Positions 1-7,083 are shown, numbered from the stretch's first letter. The stretch: DNA of 48,593 nucleotides from Anaerolineaceae bacterium (GCA_020845515.1 JADLFQ010000104.1:1-48593), one strand, 5' to 3'. Made by a program: numbers and translations. The notes: generated by a model from the sequence alone, not told the origin.

Positions 1-477
1 AACCCGGTTACCGGCATTGCAGAGGGACTTCTGGTGGATGAAGCGCTGGAGAGAGGATTGAAACAACCAGGCCAGACGTTATTGGTGATATCACTAAAGA
101 ATCTGGAGTTCTTTCGCGAAGCGTATGGGTTTGTCGCTTCGGATGACTTGCTCAGAGCTGTTGTCTTGATGATGCAAGATACTCTGGTGAACTTGCAAGA
201 TGAGAATGCTTTTCTCGGCCATCTAACTCCCACAGACTTTGTGATTTCTACCTGGCAAGAGAAGATTGCTGATCTTAGAAACCGTTTACAAAAGCGCCTG
301 GAACAGGCGCTTGGATATTTTTACCGCAACCAGGATCGGGATGAGGAAGAAGACCGCTTTCGGGATAAAGCGCTGAGCATAGAGTTCAGCGAACTGTCGC
401 CGCGAATAGTTGGGATTCAAGACCTATTACATCTCAAATCCACCCTGGAGCGTATGTATCGCCAGGTGCTCCCTTGA
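1..477 (+). CDS. GGDEF-like domain protein, C-terminal part (5' end outside window)
   Basis: The frame is open from base 1, so the true start lies upstream. The first residues read NPVTGIAEG, matching the NPLTGLPGN-type start of GGDEF diguanylate cyclase domains, and VISLKNLEFFREAYGF matches the substrate-binding strand and helix that follow. The place where the GGDEF active-site loop should be reads GHLTPTDF, so the catalytic signature is lost and the domain is probably a non-catalytic or receptor-type GGDEF. No c-di-GMP synthesis should be assumed. The stop codon overlaps the TTG start of the following glycosyltransferase by four bases, so the two are translationally coupled. Response regulators with such a degenerate output domain are common, but the N-terminus is not visible, so the input domain is unknown. 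Confidence 0.6.
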   Translation, partial: NPVTGIAEGLLVDEALERGLKQPGQTLLVISLKNLEFFREAYGFVASDDLLRAVVLMMQDTLVNLQDENAFLGHLTPTDFVISTWQEKIADLRNRLQKRLEQALGYFYRNQDRDEEEDRFRDKALSIEFSELSPRIVGIQDLLHLKSTLERMYRQVLP

Positions 478-1211
478 AAACAATTCTTGTCATTCCTACT
501 TACAATGAAGCAGAGAACTTGCCCAAATTGGTATCGGCATTGCTGGAACTTCCGATCGCAGATCTTAATCTATTGGTGGTGGACGACAACAGCCCCGATG
601 GAACCGGGCAGATGGTTGATGACCTGAGCAAAGAAACCGGCGGGCGTGTGATGGGGTTGCATCGCACCGGTAAACTGGGTCTTGGCACTGCCTACATCCA
701 AGGATTTCAGTTGGCGATGAAGCATGGTGCAGATTATATTGGCCAGATGGACGCTGATTTTTCACACCCAATTGATAAGCTTGTGCCGATGGTGGAAGCG
801 CTGCAAGAGTTTGATTTTGTCATCGGTTCGCGCTATGTTCCCGGAGGCAGCTTGGACGAGCGCTGGCCCTTGTGGCGCCGGGCGCTTTCCGGTTGGGGAA
901 ATTTTTATGCGCGCACAATTTTAGGTATGAAGATTCGCGACGTGACCGGCGGCTTTAAGGTTTGGAGAAAAGAGACCTTGAGCGCCATGCCGCTCGAACG
1001 CGTGCGTTCCAATGGCTATGTCTTCCAGGTGGAAATGTCTTATATTGCCAGCCGCCTGGGTTTTAAATCTCTTGAAATCCCCATCTACTTTGCCGACCGG
1101 CGCTGGGGACAGTCAAAAATGAATTTCCCCATTCAAGTTGAGGCTGCGTTACGCGTCTGGCAACTTCCGGGGATGTATCGGGATATCCGGCCTATGAAGT
1201 CGGTGGGTTAG
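474..1211 (+). CDS. Polyprenol-phosphate mannosyltransferase (Dpm1-like GT2)
   Basis: A 245-residue GT2 enzyme of the dolichyl/polyprenyl-phosphate mannose synthase type, which transfers mannose from GDP-mannose to a lipid phosphate at the inner membrane face. Visible motifs are PTYNEAENL (residues 8-16), VVDDNSPDGT (35-44), the metal-binding DADFSHP (93-99) and DVTGGFKVWR (about 156-165). There is no C-terminal membrane segment, so this is the short soluble form, of normal length. The start is TTG, overlapping the stop of the GGDEF-like gene. The lipid-linked sugar could feed the GT39-type membrane transferases encoded later in the window; that link is inference. Mannose versus glucose specificity cannot be read from sequence. 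Confidence 0.85.
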   Translation: MKTILVIPTYNEAENLPKLVSALLELPIADLNLLVVDDNSPDGTGQMVDDLSKETGGRVMGLHRTGKLGLGTAYIQGFQLAMKHGADYIGQMDADFSHPIDKLVPMVEALQEFDFVIGSRYVPGGSLDERWPLWRRALSGWGNFYARTILGMKIRDVTGGFKVWRKETLSAMPLERVRSNGYVFQVEMSYIASRLGFKSLEIPIYFADRRWGQSKMNFPIQVEAALRVWQLPGMYRDIRPMKSVG

Positions 1212-1319
1212 GGAGTATTTTAAGCTTTTGAAGCTGTGCATGACCAGGGGCTGTCTGTTGGCAGGCAGAGCCGTGGATTAAGGTTGAAAATTCCGTATAT
1301 GCTGCCAGAGGATGGCAGG

Positions 1320-2180
1320 TTATCGTCCTCCAGCTGTGCAGGTGGAATAAAGAGCGGTTAAACGCCGCCATTCTTCCAGTTTCAGTGTTTCAGCACGGCG
1401 TTGAGGCTGGATGCCAGCACCTTTCAGCAGAGTCTCCACTGTGTCAGGGGGAATTCGAAGCCCGGCGGAGAGAGAGTTGCGCAAGGTTTTTCGCTTCTGA
1501 CTGAAACCTGCTTTTGCCAGTTTGAAAAAAAGCGACAATTGATCATCCGGGAGAAGAGGTTCGTCGTAAAGGGTGACCCGTAGTACGCTCGAATCTACTT
1601 TTGGAGGAGGGAAAAATGCCCCCGCGGGGATGTGCAAGGCGATCTTTGCCTCTCCGTAAACTTGAACGCTCAATGCAAGCAGGCTTAGTTCACCTGCCGG
1701 AGCACAGATACGCTCGGCCACTTCACGCTGGATTGTCAAAACAAGTTGAAGCGGTTTCCGGTCTGCTTCAAGCAAGTGGCGAATGAGCGCCGAGGTGATG
1801 TAATACGGGATGTTGGCGACAACCATATAGCCGGCGGCGGATACCAGGCCGGCAGGGTCAAGTTCTAAAATATCCCCTTGTACAATCTGGATATTCTGAC
1901 AGGGTGCGACCACTTCTTTCAAGATGGGGATTAGGTGGGTGTCTAATTCAACGGCGATGACTTTGCGCGCAGCTTGCGCCAGGTAGCGTGTCAGGCTTCC
2001 GACGCCCGCACCAATCTCTAAAACGTCGCTATCGGGAGAAATCTGAGCTGCTGCAGCAATCCGTTCTAATGCGGCTGAATCGATCAAGAAATTCTGCCCC
2101 AGGCTTTTACGCGGGCGCAGGTTGTGCGCCCGTAACAGGGCAGGCACGTTTAGAGGGGGAATTTTTATGGCAGAATCCAT
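1320..2180 (-). CDS. rsmA: 16S rRNA dimethyladenosine transferase RsmA (KsgA)
   Basis: RsmA dimethylates two adjacent adenines in the 3'-terminal hairpin of 16S rRNA late in 30S assembly. The 286-residue protein shows the family start LGQNFL (27-32), the SAM-binding loop EIGAGVGSLT (55-64) and the catalytic NIPYYI (123-128), the hallmark of adenine-N6 methylases of this group. Length is normal. It overlaps the end of the upstream 3D-domain gene by 16 bases and has no obvious Shine-Dalgarno of its own, so it is probably translated by coupling. In Bacillus a 3D/G5 protein gene (yabE) is also found just ahead of ksgA, with rnmV between them; here rnmV is absent. Confidence 0.95.
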   Translation of the reverse strand: MDSAIKIPPLNVPALLRAHNLRPRKSLGQNFLIDSAALERIAAAAQISPDSDVLEIGAGVGSLTRYLAQAARKVIAVELDTHLIPILKEVVAPCQNIQIVQGDILELDPAGLVSAAGYMVVANIPYYITSALIRHLLEADRKPLQLVLTIQREVAERICAPAGELSLLALSVQVYGEAKIALHIPAGAFFPPPKVDSSVLRVTLYDEPLLPDDQLSLFFKLAKAGFSQKRKTLRNSLSAGLRIPPDTVETLLKGAGIQPQRRAETLKLEEWRRLTALYSTCTAGGR

Positions 2181-3547
2181 GGGACGGATGCCGGTACGGG
2201 CGTGAGGAAATAAAGGATGGTGTCTTGATGCCAGGGTTCAAAATCCTCATCGGTGAAACCAAGGTCAATCCAGTATTTTCCGGGAGAGCCGCCACCGATA
2301 TCTGCAATGACGCCTGTCCCGTAACCTGGGACGTAGACCGGCTGATTGGCCAGCAAACTGTACCATTGCCGGGTGACGCCGATGACGCCGCGCTGTACCG
2401 GGCGTCCACTCGACGTGCCAAAGTAACATTTTGTTGTGCCTGACCGGCATGGGGAATAAGCTGTGGCATATACGGGTACGGCGCGCCAATATTCTATCGG
2501 GCCACTGGGTGTATCCAGCGTGCGGATCACAATTTTGGTTCCGTAGCCAACTTTTTCAGGTCGGGGTTCGACGGCCACCCACTGCGATTCGATTTGCCGG
2601 GAAACTTCTTGTCCATCGTTATATTGTGTGCGCAGACGGGTTACTTCCACCCCATAGTGTCCAGCTTCCACGACACTGCGCTGATCCAGCTCAACCTCCG
2701 GATTTTCAACGAACTGGCGGTCAAAGGGGATGGCGGATTGCTGCAAAGCTATTTCTTCGCGCACACGTACGACTTGCAAGATTCCGTCTGCCGGCATGGG
2801 TTGGTCCTCCGATGGGATGGCGTAATCCAATCCTTGTAGGGAAATTCCAACTGCGGCAAGCGCCTGGCCGACAGTTTGCGCAGAGGTACGGGTGGAGATT
2901 TCTTGACCATCTGCTTTAATGATGACCGGTGTGGAGCGCGTCAACGTGAGATGGGTTTCGCCGGATATGGCACTCTCCAGTGGAAGGGAGAGGCTGTCAG
3001 AAGCTGAAAGGCGAATCCCTGCTTCCCATAAAGCCGCGCCAATGCTTGGCTGGGTGGATTCCAACCGGATGAGCTGCCCGTTTTCTTCGAGTTCCATCAC
3101 GCCGGCTTTTTGGAATTGGAGGATATAGACGGGTGCGGCCGGCAAGGCCTGATGAATGGGGAAACTGACCCCATTCCACAAGACGCGGTCGGCCGGGGAA
3201 ATTTCCAACCCCATTTGTGCGCCCAATAAGGCTGGAATGCGTTCGGTGCTTGTAAAGGTGACCGCCCCGCCCAACGCCGGGCTAATCAGTGTTACTGTAC
3301 GGGCATGTTCGAGTGTAATAGTTGTCGTGTTCCATAAAAATGTCTCCGCGGAAGGTTGAAGTGAGTCTTGTTCCCCGACATCAATGCCTGCGGAACGCAG
3401 CGCTCCGGCTACACTTAGAGCATGAGTTCTTATTTTCCTGGTTTCCCCATCCACATAAAGCGTAATGGTTTTTCCGGTTGTGAGGAAACCCCCAAGCCCT
3501 GCTAAAAGGATGAGGAAGAAAAGAACGACGAACAACCGTTTTTTCAT
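2165..3547 (-). CDS. Secreted DUF348-G5-3D domain cell-wall protein (YabE-like)
   Basis: A 460-residue exported protein. Residues 1-25 form a signal or membrane anchor (KKRLFVVLFFLILLAGLGG). About three or four DUF348 ubiquitin-like repeats follow (starting near 27, 85, 150 and 205), then a G5 domain (about 257-340) and a C-terminal 3D domain (359-460). The 3D domain contains ATAYSP, ADIGGG and WIDLGF, which carry the aspartates that give it its name. This architecture is that of YabE-like and resuscitation-factor-like proteins, which act on peptidoglycan; the 3D fold is related to the lytic transglycosylase MltA. No other catalytic domain is present. The gene is co-directional with and overlaps rsmA. 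A possible -10 (TACAAT) lies just upstream of the start, but no good -35 is seen. Confidence 0.85.
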   Translation of the reverse strand: MKKRLFVVLFFLILLAGLGGFLTTGKTITLYVDGETRKIRTHALSVAGALRSAGIDVGEQDSLQPSAETFLWNTTTITLEHARTVTLISPALGGAVTFTSTERIPALLGAQMGLEISPADRVLWNGVSFPIHQALPAAPVYILQFQKAGVMELEENGQLIRLESTQPSIGAALWEAGIRLSASDSLSLPLESAISGETHLTLTRSTPVIIKADGQEISTRTSAQTVGQALAAVGISLQGLDYAIPSEDQPMPADGILQVVRVREEIALQQSAIPFDRQFVENPEVELDQRSVVEAGHYGVEVTRLRTQYNDGQEVSRQIESQWVAVEPRPEKVGYGTKIVIRTLDTPSGPIEYWRAVPVYATAYSPCRSGTTKCYFGTSSGRPVQRGVIGVTRQWYSLLANQPVYVPGYGTGVIADIGGGSPGKYWIDLGFTDEDFEPWHQDTILYFLTPVPASVPWILP

Positions 3548-3587
3548 GATGTTCGGATTGTAACAGAATTGATGGTCTGCTGGAATG

Positions 3588-3617
3588 GAAAGAGAAACAC
3601 CCCTATTCAGGGGTGTT
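3588..3617 (-). terminator. Original tRNA-Phe terminator, now separated from the gene
   Basis: AACACCCCT (3596-3604) and AGGGGTGTT (3609-3617) form a perfect 9-bp stem with a 4-nt loop, and on the minus strand it is followed by the pyrimidine run TCTCTTTCC. It directly follows the displaced tRNA-Phe 3' fragment, so it reads as the terminator that served tRNA-Phe before the prophage inserted between them. Confidence 0.7.
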
Positions 3618-3661
3618 GTGCCGAGACTGGGAATCGGACCCAGGACACCGCAATTTTCAGT
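3612..3661 (-). repeat. attL: 50-bp direct repeat with 43-nt tRNA-Phe 3' fragment
   Basis: These 50 bases are identical to 6762-6811. Bases 3619-3661 equal the 3' half of tRNA-Phe, from the discriminator base through the T arm, variable loop and most of the anticodon stem-loop. The sequence diverges from the tRNA right after 3661. This is the displaced attachment-site copy produced when a tyrosine-integrase element inserts at a tRNA 3' end and rebuilds the tRNA at its other edge. Confidence 0.9.
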
Positions 3662-3805
3662 TAGAGTAGAGCTTTAGCCGGAAAAACACTGTATATGGCG
3701 GTTGATATGTTTTTCTATCGTACAGGTATGGGTTTGTAATGTACGGTTTTTTGATAGTTACGTGGACTATACGTTTTCTGATGCTCAGTATTTGAGGCTA
3801 TTCGG

Positions 3806-3838
3806 GTTTCAATCCACGCCCCCCGCGAGGGGAGCGAC
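3806..3838 (-). CRISPR. Solitary CRISPR repeat, type I-C-like
   Basis: On the minus strand the 33 bases begin GTCGCTCCCCTCGCGG and end GGCGTGGATTGAAAC. These are the two diagnostic ends of type I-C (Cascade/Cas5d) repeats. CCCCTCGCGGGG gives the usual small hairpin. No second copy lies one spacer length away on either side, and no cas gene is in the window. It is either a remnant of an array or a phage-borne solitary repeat unit. It also encodes the last residues and the stop of the bactofilin-like ORF. Confidence 0.75.
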
Positions 3839-4078
3839 AGAGGGATCAATATATAATTCCCCACCCATATTAAAAACATAGCCGCCTACATTTCCAGAAA
3901 TTCTGGCTATTCCACCGGTTTTCACAATAATTATGCCGTTACATTTTCCATCAAATGCTAGGTTGCCTCCCGCCAAAACATATATATTTCCATGAATTGT
4001 TCCAGTTAATAGAATATCTTCATTTGCATATAAATCCCCAACTGATTCAGTATTAATAATTTTCACTTGATGTCTCAA
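3809..4078 (-). CDS. Bactofilin-like short beta-repeat protein
   Basis: An 89-residue reading frame with the alternating small and beta-branched residues of a right-handed beta-helix: DILLTGTIHGNIYVLAGG, then GIIIVKTGGIARISGNVGGY. This resembles the bactofilin/polymer-forming cytoskeletal family but is shorter than usual. The first codon here is TTG; a GTG five codons in is an alternative, and neither has a clear ribosome site. The C-terminal residues SVAPLAGGVD are encoded by the CRISPR repeat, so the natural end of the protein has probably been lost or replaced. The stretch is AT-rich compared with the host genes, suggesting acquired DNA. Whether it is expressed is unknown. Confidence 0.45.
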   Translation of the reverse strand: MRHQVKIINTESVGDLYANEDILLTGTIHGNIYVLAGGNLAFDGKCNGIIIVKTGGIARISGNVGGYVFNMGGELYIDPSVAPLAGGVD

Positions 4079-4125
4079 TTAATATTAACTAGAATTCCTG
4101 TTCCACTTACCCTTTAAAAGACTTC

Positions 4126-4155
4126 GAGCCGGGCGTATACTCCGGCTCTTTTTTT
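4126..4155 (+). terminator. Rho-independent terminator inside the prophage
   Basis: GAGCCGG (4126-4132) pairs with CCGGCTC (4142-4148) across a 9-nt loop and is followed by seven T residues. It would end a plus-strand phage transcript whose gene is now gone. The minus strand of 4107-4220 also has a short charged open frame ending in KSFKG, which may be a remnant of another gene; I cannot assign it. Confidence 0.6.
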
Positions 4156-4201
4156 GTACCTGCCTTCTCCCGCTCCAGTTTCAGGCGGGCGACCTGGATG
4201 A

Positions 4202-5602
4202 TCTCCTCCAGGCAGTGATACTGAGCTGCGGAAATTATTTGAAGCTGCTGGTGTCAGGTCAATCCAGTTTGATGACATGATCTATAAACGTGCCGGGCTG
4301 AAACCGTTGCCATTAAATTTGTCACCGGCGATGGCTCAAGTCTTGGCGGCTGGGTTGCGAAAGACTCAGGGTGTTGTACGTAATTTGACCATGACTACGG
4401 CGATAGCAGCGCAGAATGCGTTTATAGATGCTGCTGATCTGGCTTATCTTCAGGTTTCATCTGGAGCATTTGATTATATTTCTGCAATCCGAAATGCAGT
4501 CAAAGACGTGGCAAGTAAGGGATTGCCGGTAATAAACTACGCCAGTGGGCGTAAAGACCAACTTGATGTAGCTGTTAGAAGAACTGTGTTAACTGGCGTG
4601 TCTCAAACTGCTGGAAATCTACAACTGGCCAGAGCCCAGGAGATGGGACAAGACTTGGTTGAAGTATCTGCACATATTGGTGCCCGGAACATTGGTGAAG
4701 GACCCTGAAATCATGAGAGCTGGCAGGGGAAGATTTACAGCATTTCAGGAGCTTCTACTGAGTATCCGAACTTTGTTGAGGTGACTGGTTATGGTACGGT
4801 AATTGGGTTGCATGGAGTAAATTGTCGCCACAGCTTTCACCCATTCTATAAAGGTATTTCCGAGGCAGCTTACACCCAGGCTGAACTTGATAGCTATGCT
4901 GATAAAACCGTTATTTATAACGGCAAAGAAATGTCAGTTTATGAAGCTACTCAGTATCAGCGGGGGGTTGAGCGGAAAATCCGGCACTGGAAGCGGCAGG
5001 CGGGGGCGTTGGAAGCTGCCGGGCAGGATAACACGTTCGAACGTCTGAAAATGGGCGAATGGCAAGCAGAGATGCGAAAGTTTGTAAAAGAGACGGGATT
5101 GATCCGGCAACGGGAACGGGAACAGGTACCCGCTTTTGTATCTTCTGAGAGCGTGGATCGTGATTTGCGGTTGGCGCAGGAAGGGAAGTTGTTTGATCTT
5201 CAATCGTTGGAAAAAGAAGTTGTGTACAATAAACCAATGAATTTGTCGTCTCGTTATAATGATGATCGGCTAAAAGCCCAGAACATTACCTTTGAAAAAG
5301 GTGAAAAGGGTCACGTTTGGTGGGAACATCCGAATGACCGAGAATGGTTGAGCAAGAATCAAGATTTGGTATTGAAAGCAATTGTTGAACCTTTGTATGT
5401 TGATATGATACCCAGAAAGGGTAAACGAAGGGAATTCAATATTGCTCACATCGTTTATATAGGCGAGAAGGATTTTCCTTACCTAAATGTGGTTATTAAT
5501 TTTCGGACTGGTAAAGCAAAAATCCAGACGATGTATAGAGCAGGTGGTGGATTTGTGTTCAAGAATGGTTTGCTACAATCTAGATGGAAAAAAGCAACAT
5601 AA
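4202..5602 (+). pseudogene. Phage minor capsid protein 2 family, truncated and interrupted
   Basis: The frame is open from 4202. Recognisable sequence starts near 4217 with ELRKLFEAAGVRSIQFDD and runs through GRKDQLDVAVRR and EVSAHIGARN to NCRHSFHPFYKG and the QYQRGVERKIRHWKR region. These are landmarks of the Phage_min_cap2 family of head-completion or minor capsid proteins. The N-terminal part is missing: an in-frame TGA lies at 4199 and no family sequence precedes it. A second in-frame TGA at 4706-4708 falls inside a conserved stretch (GARNIGEGP, stop, NHESWQGK) with the frame unchanged on both sides, so it is a nonsense mutation. The C-terminal 120 or so residues after about 5240 resemble a phage-type PBECR-like nuclease tail (TMYRAGGGFVFKNG). 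It is almost certainly non-functional. Confidence 0.8.
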
Positions 5603-5951
5603 AAGCTGGCCTCGACTCGGTTTGGCCGAAATCTCACCAGCTCGGGTCCCGTACGGCATTGCGCGACTTGCCATCTCACGTATCCTTCTTTCGAAGGCAG
5701 TGTGGGAAGCGACTTCCCACCTCAGAACCTAAAAATATTATACAACTTTTTTGAAAAATATGCTATACTGTTATTAACAACCGAATAGCTTGACCGGCAT
5801 GAACCGGTAACTTTCGGGAAACAAGCCCCGCATATTCTTCCAGATTGGGAGGGATTGCGGGGTTTTCTCGTTTAACCCACGATACGGGAAAAAGCCATGC
5901 GGACCCGACCGCGTAAAAAAGGGTAGCACACTGGATAGGAGAACAGGAATT
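5603..5951. other. Non-coding phage stretch with two hairpins
   Basis: No convincing gene in these 349 bases. A perfect hairpin, GTGGGAAG (5702-5709) with CTTCCCAC (5713-5720), has no T run. A second, CCCCGCA (5826-5832) with TGCGGGG (5856-5862) followed by TTTT, looks like a terminator or leader structure ahead of the scaffold gene. TATACT at 5764-5769 could be a -10, but no good -35 is found at the right distance. Confidence 0.5.
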
Positions 5952-6476
5952 ATGAAGCGGGAAGACTTAGAAAAGATCGAAGGGCTGAGCAAGGAAGCAA
6001 TTGACAAGATCATGGCTCTGCACGGCCAGGATATTGAAGGTCACAAGACTAAGCTGGGCGCTCTGCAAACCGAGTTAGACGGCGTGAAAACGCAGTTGGT
6101 TGAAGCTGGCAAGCAGATCGAAAGCTTCAAGAGCATGGACATCGAAGGCGTGAAAAAATCCGCTGATGAGTGGAAAACCAAAGCCGAAGAAGCCGAGAGA
6201 AACGCGCAAACGGAATTGGCAAAGCTGAAATTCGATCATGCGCTTGATGGCGCATTGACCGGTGCGAAGGCTAAAAATGCCAAAGCCGTGCGCGCGCTCC
6301 TCGATACTGAGCTGTTGAAGTTCAACGATGCAGATGGCTCAATTATCGGCCTGGAAGACCAGCTCAAGAAAATCAAAGAATCCAATGACTTCCTGTTCGA
6401 GGGCGAAAAATCTGACCCCAAAATTGTAACGGGCGGGATAGTGCCTATTCTGGAAGGAAGGTTGCGATGGTACTGA
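5952..6476 (+). pseudogene. Phage scaffold protein (GP20 family), 3' truncated
   Basis: The start at 5952 is preceded by AGGAG about 10 bases upstream. The 174-residue product is highly charged and helical, with a long coiled coil (about residues 10-95: ALQTELDGVKTQL, ADEWKTKAEEAERN). It then has the conserved block FDHALDGALTGAKAKNAKAV and ends near FLFEGEKSDPKIVTGG. This is the Phage_GP20/minor structural family, which acts as the internal head scaffold. After IVTGG (about 6435) the normal C-terminal tail is replaced by a few unrelated residues and a stop, so I read a deletion junction there. The protein could still be stable, but without capsid genes it has no role. Confidence 0.75.
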
Positions 6477-6628
6477 TGGAACATGACGGTATCACGGTTG
6501 AGGCAATCAGCGAGCTTGAAGTTGCGGAGTATAAACGGTTGGGTTTCCAAGTGGTGGAACCACTCAAAGAGCCAAAAGCCGATAATGCAACGCTGATAAA
6601 CCTCAACAGTGTATGGTTTTCGCCCTGA
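6467..6628 (+). CDS. Small phage head-region protein, probably truncated
   Basis: A 53-residue ORF starting MVLMEHDGITVEAISELEV, with AAGGAAGG as ribosome site eight or so bases upstream. It overlaps the end of the scaffold remnant by ten bases. Small proteins with a VEAxSELEVAEYKRLGF-type stretch occur next to scaffold and major capsid genes in tailed phages; their role is unknown. The last 10-12 codons (LINLNSVWFSP) run into sequence that on the other strand is the integrase stub, so its natural C-terminus has probably been cut off by the same deletion. Confidence 0.5.
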   Translation: MVLMEHDGITVEAISELEVAEYKRLGFQVVEPLKEPKADNATLINLNSVWFSP

Positions 6629-6691
6629 TGCCCGCAGATACTGGGTATAAGCGGATAGGGCTGCTAAAATAGTTGCATGGTTTACGGTCAT
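6595..6691 (-). pseudogene. Tyrosine integrase, N-terminal stub
   Basis: Reading on the minus strand from ATG at 6691, the frame gives MTVNHATILAALSAYTQYL, then RASGRKPYTVEVYQR. This matches the start of the SAM-like core-binding domain of phage tyrosine recombinases (a helix, then the xYLxxLRxxGxxxxTVxxYxR pattern). After about 32-34 codons the sequence becomes the antisense of the small phage ORF, so everything carrying the catalytic R-H-R-Y residues is gone. Its position, pointing away from tRNA-Phe 78 bases from the att repeat, is the standard place for the integrase of an element that targets that tRNA. Confidence 0.6.
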
Positions 6692-6734
6692 AAAATAAAA
6701 CCTCCATGCCGCTATATACAGGGTTTTGGAGGTT
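6691..6734 (-). terminator. Phage-supplied terminator for tRNA-Phe
   Basis: GGAGGTT (6728-6734) and AACCTCC (6699-6705) pair across a 22-nt loop, and on the minus strand the stem is followed by TTATTTTA. It lies 35 bases past the rebuilt tRNA 3' end and replaces the native terminator left at 3588-3617. The hairpin ends right at the integrase start codon, so it could also occlude or set the start of int mRNA. Confidence 0.6.
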
Positions 6735-6761
6735 ATTAGGGCATTACTACCCATGCTTGGT

Positions 6762-6811
6762 GGTGTTGTGCCGAGACTGGGAATCGGACCCAGGACACCG
6801 CAATTTTCAGT
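6762..6811 (-). repeat. attR: 50-bp direct repeat within tRNA-Phe
   Basis: Identical over 50 bases to 3612-3661. It covers the 3' half of the intact tRNA-Phe plus seven bases beyond the discriminator. Identity ends at 6811, at the 5' side of the anticodon stem, which fits crossover in the anticodon arm, a usual site for tyrosine integrases. Confidence 0.9.
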
Positions 6812-6841
6812 CGCGTGCTCTACCAACTGAGCTATCTCGGC
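6769..6841 (-). tRNA. tRNA-Phe (GAA)
   Basis: A 73-nt cloverleaf: acceptor GCCGAGA/TCTCGGC with discriminator A, D arm AGCTCAGTTGGTAGAGC, anticodon loop CTGAAAA with anticodon GAA, and T arm CTGGG-TCCGATT-CCCAG. CCA is not encoded. It is the integration target of the prophage and remains intact because the element carried a copy of the 3' half. Confidence 0.95.
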
Positions 6842-6850
6842 AGTAGTTAG

Positions 6851-6879
6851 ATTCTAACCGCAGAAAGTGATGATGTCAA
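6851..6879 (-). promoter_or_regulatory. tRNA-Phe promoter
   Basis: On the minus strand TTGACA (6874-6879) and TAGAAT (6851-6856) are separated by exactly 17 bases, a near-consensus sigma-70-type promoter. The -10 ends ten bases before the mature tRNA 5' end. Confidence 0.85.
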
Positions 6880-7009
6880 GAAAAATGTGAGGATAGGACT
6901 GGAGGGCGATCTGTCTTCCACCCCAAAAAAGGGGGTAACTCAGAGCAGAAACTTGGATTCCATAGTTTATTAGGATGAATGTCTGGAAAAACAGGAGTAA
7001 AGTAGGATA

Positions 7010-7059
7010 TTGCCTGTGACTCAAAAAAGGTACAATAGCCTTATCCATTGTTGTACAAC
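7010..7059 (+). promoter_or_regulatory. Possible promoter and palindrome upstream of the peroxiredoxin
   Basis: TACAAT (7031-7036) could be a -10, with TTGCCT (7010-7015) at a short 15-base spacing. A perfect 10-bp palindrome GTTGTACAAC (7050-7059) follows where the mRNA would start and could be an operator. Both are tentative. Confidence 0.3.
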
Positions 7060-7083
7060 CAGACTGTTCAGAAAGGAGATAGC

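Larger units (their letters stand above)
3612..6811. mobile_element. Cryptic prophage remnant integrated at tRNA-Phe
   Basis: About 3.15 kb bounded by the 50-bp att repeats. It holds, in order, a solitary CRISPR repeat, a bactofilin-like ORF, a 5'-truncated minor capsid gene with an in-frame stop, a 350-bp non-coding stretch, a 3'-truncated scaffold gene, a small head-region ORF and the 5' stub of a tyrosine integrase beside the tRNA. Virion genes run on the plus strand and the integrase on the minus strand. The portal, terminase, major capsid and tail genes and nearly the whole integrase are missing. The element is therefore a deletion derivative that cannot excise by itself. Its left third is visibly more AT-rich than the host flanks. 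Confidence 0.85.

Noticed and set aside
3662-3805. Further CRISPR repeats or a spacer array next to the solitary repeat
   Set aside because: No second repeat-like sequence occurs at any spacer-length distance on either side.
4705-4748. CTGAAAT/ATTTCAG stem after the capsid-gene TGA, as a second SECIS element
   Set aside because: The apical loop is too large, the residue at this place in the family is not a redox cysteine, and the gene is also 5' truncated. A nonsense mutation is simpler.
6236-6826. 196-codon minus-strand ORF as a whole protein
   Set aside because: It runs through the tRNA and the antisense of the scaffold gene. Only the 32 codons from 6691 resemble a protein (integrase start).
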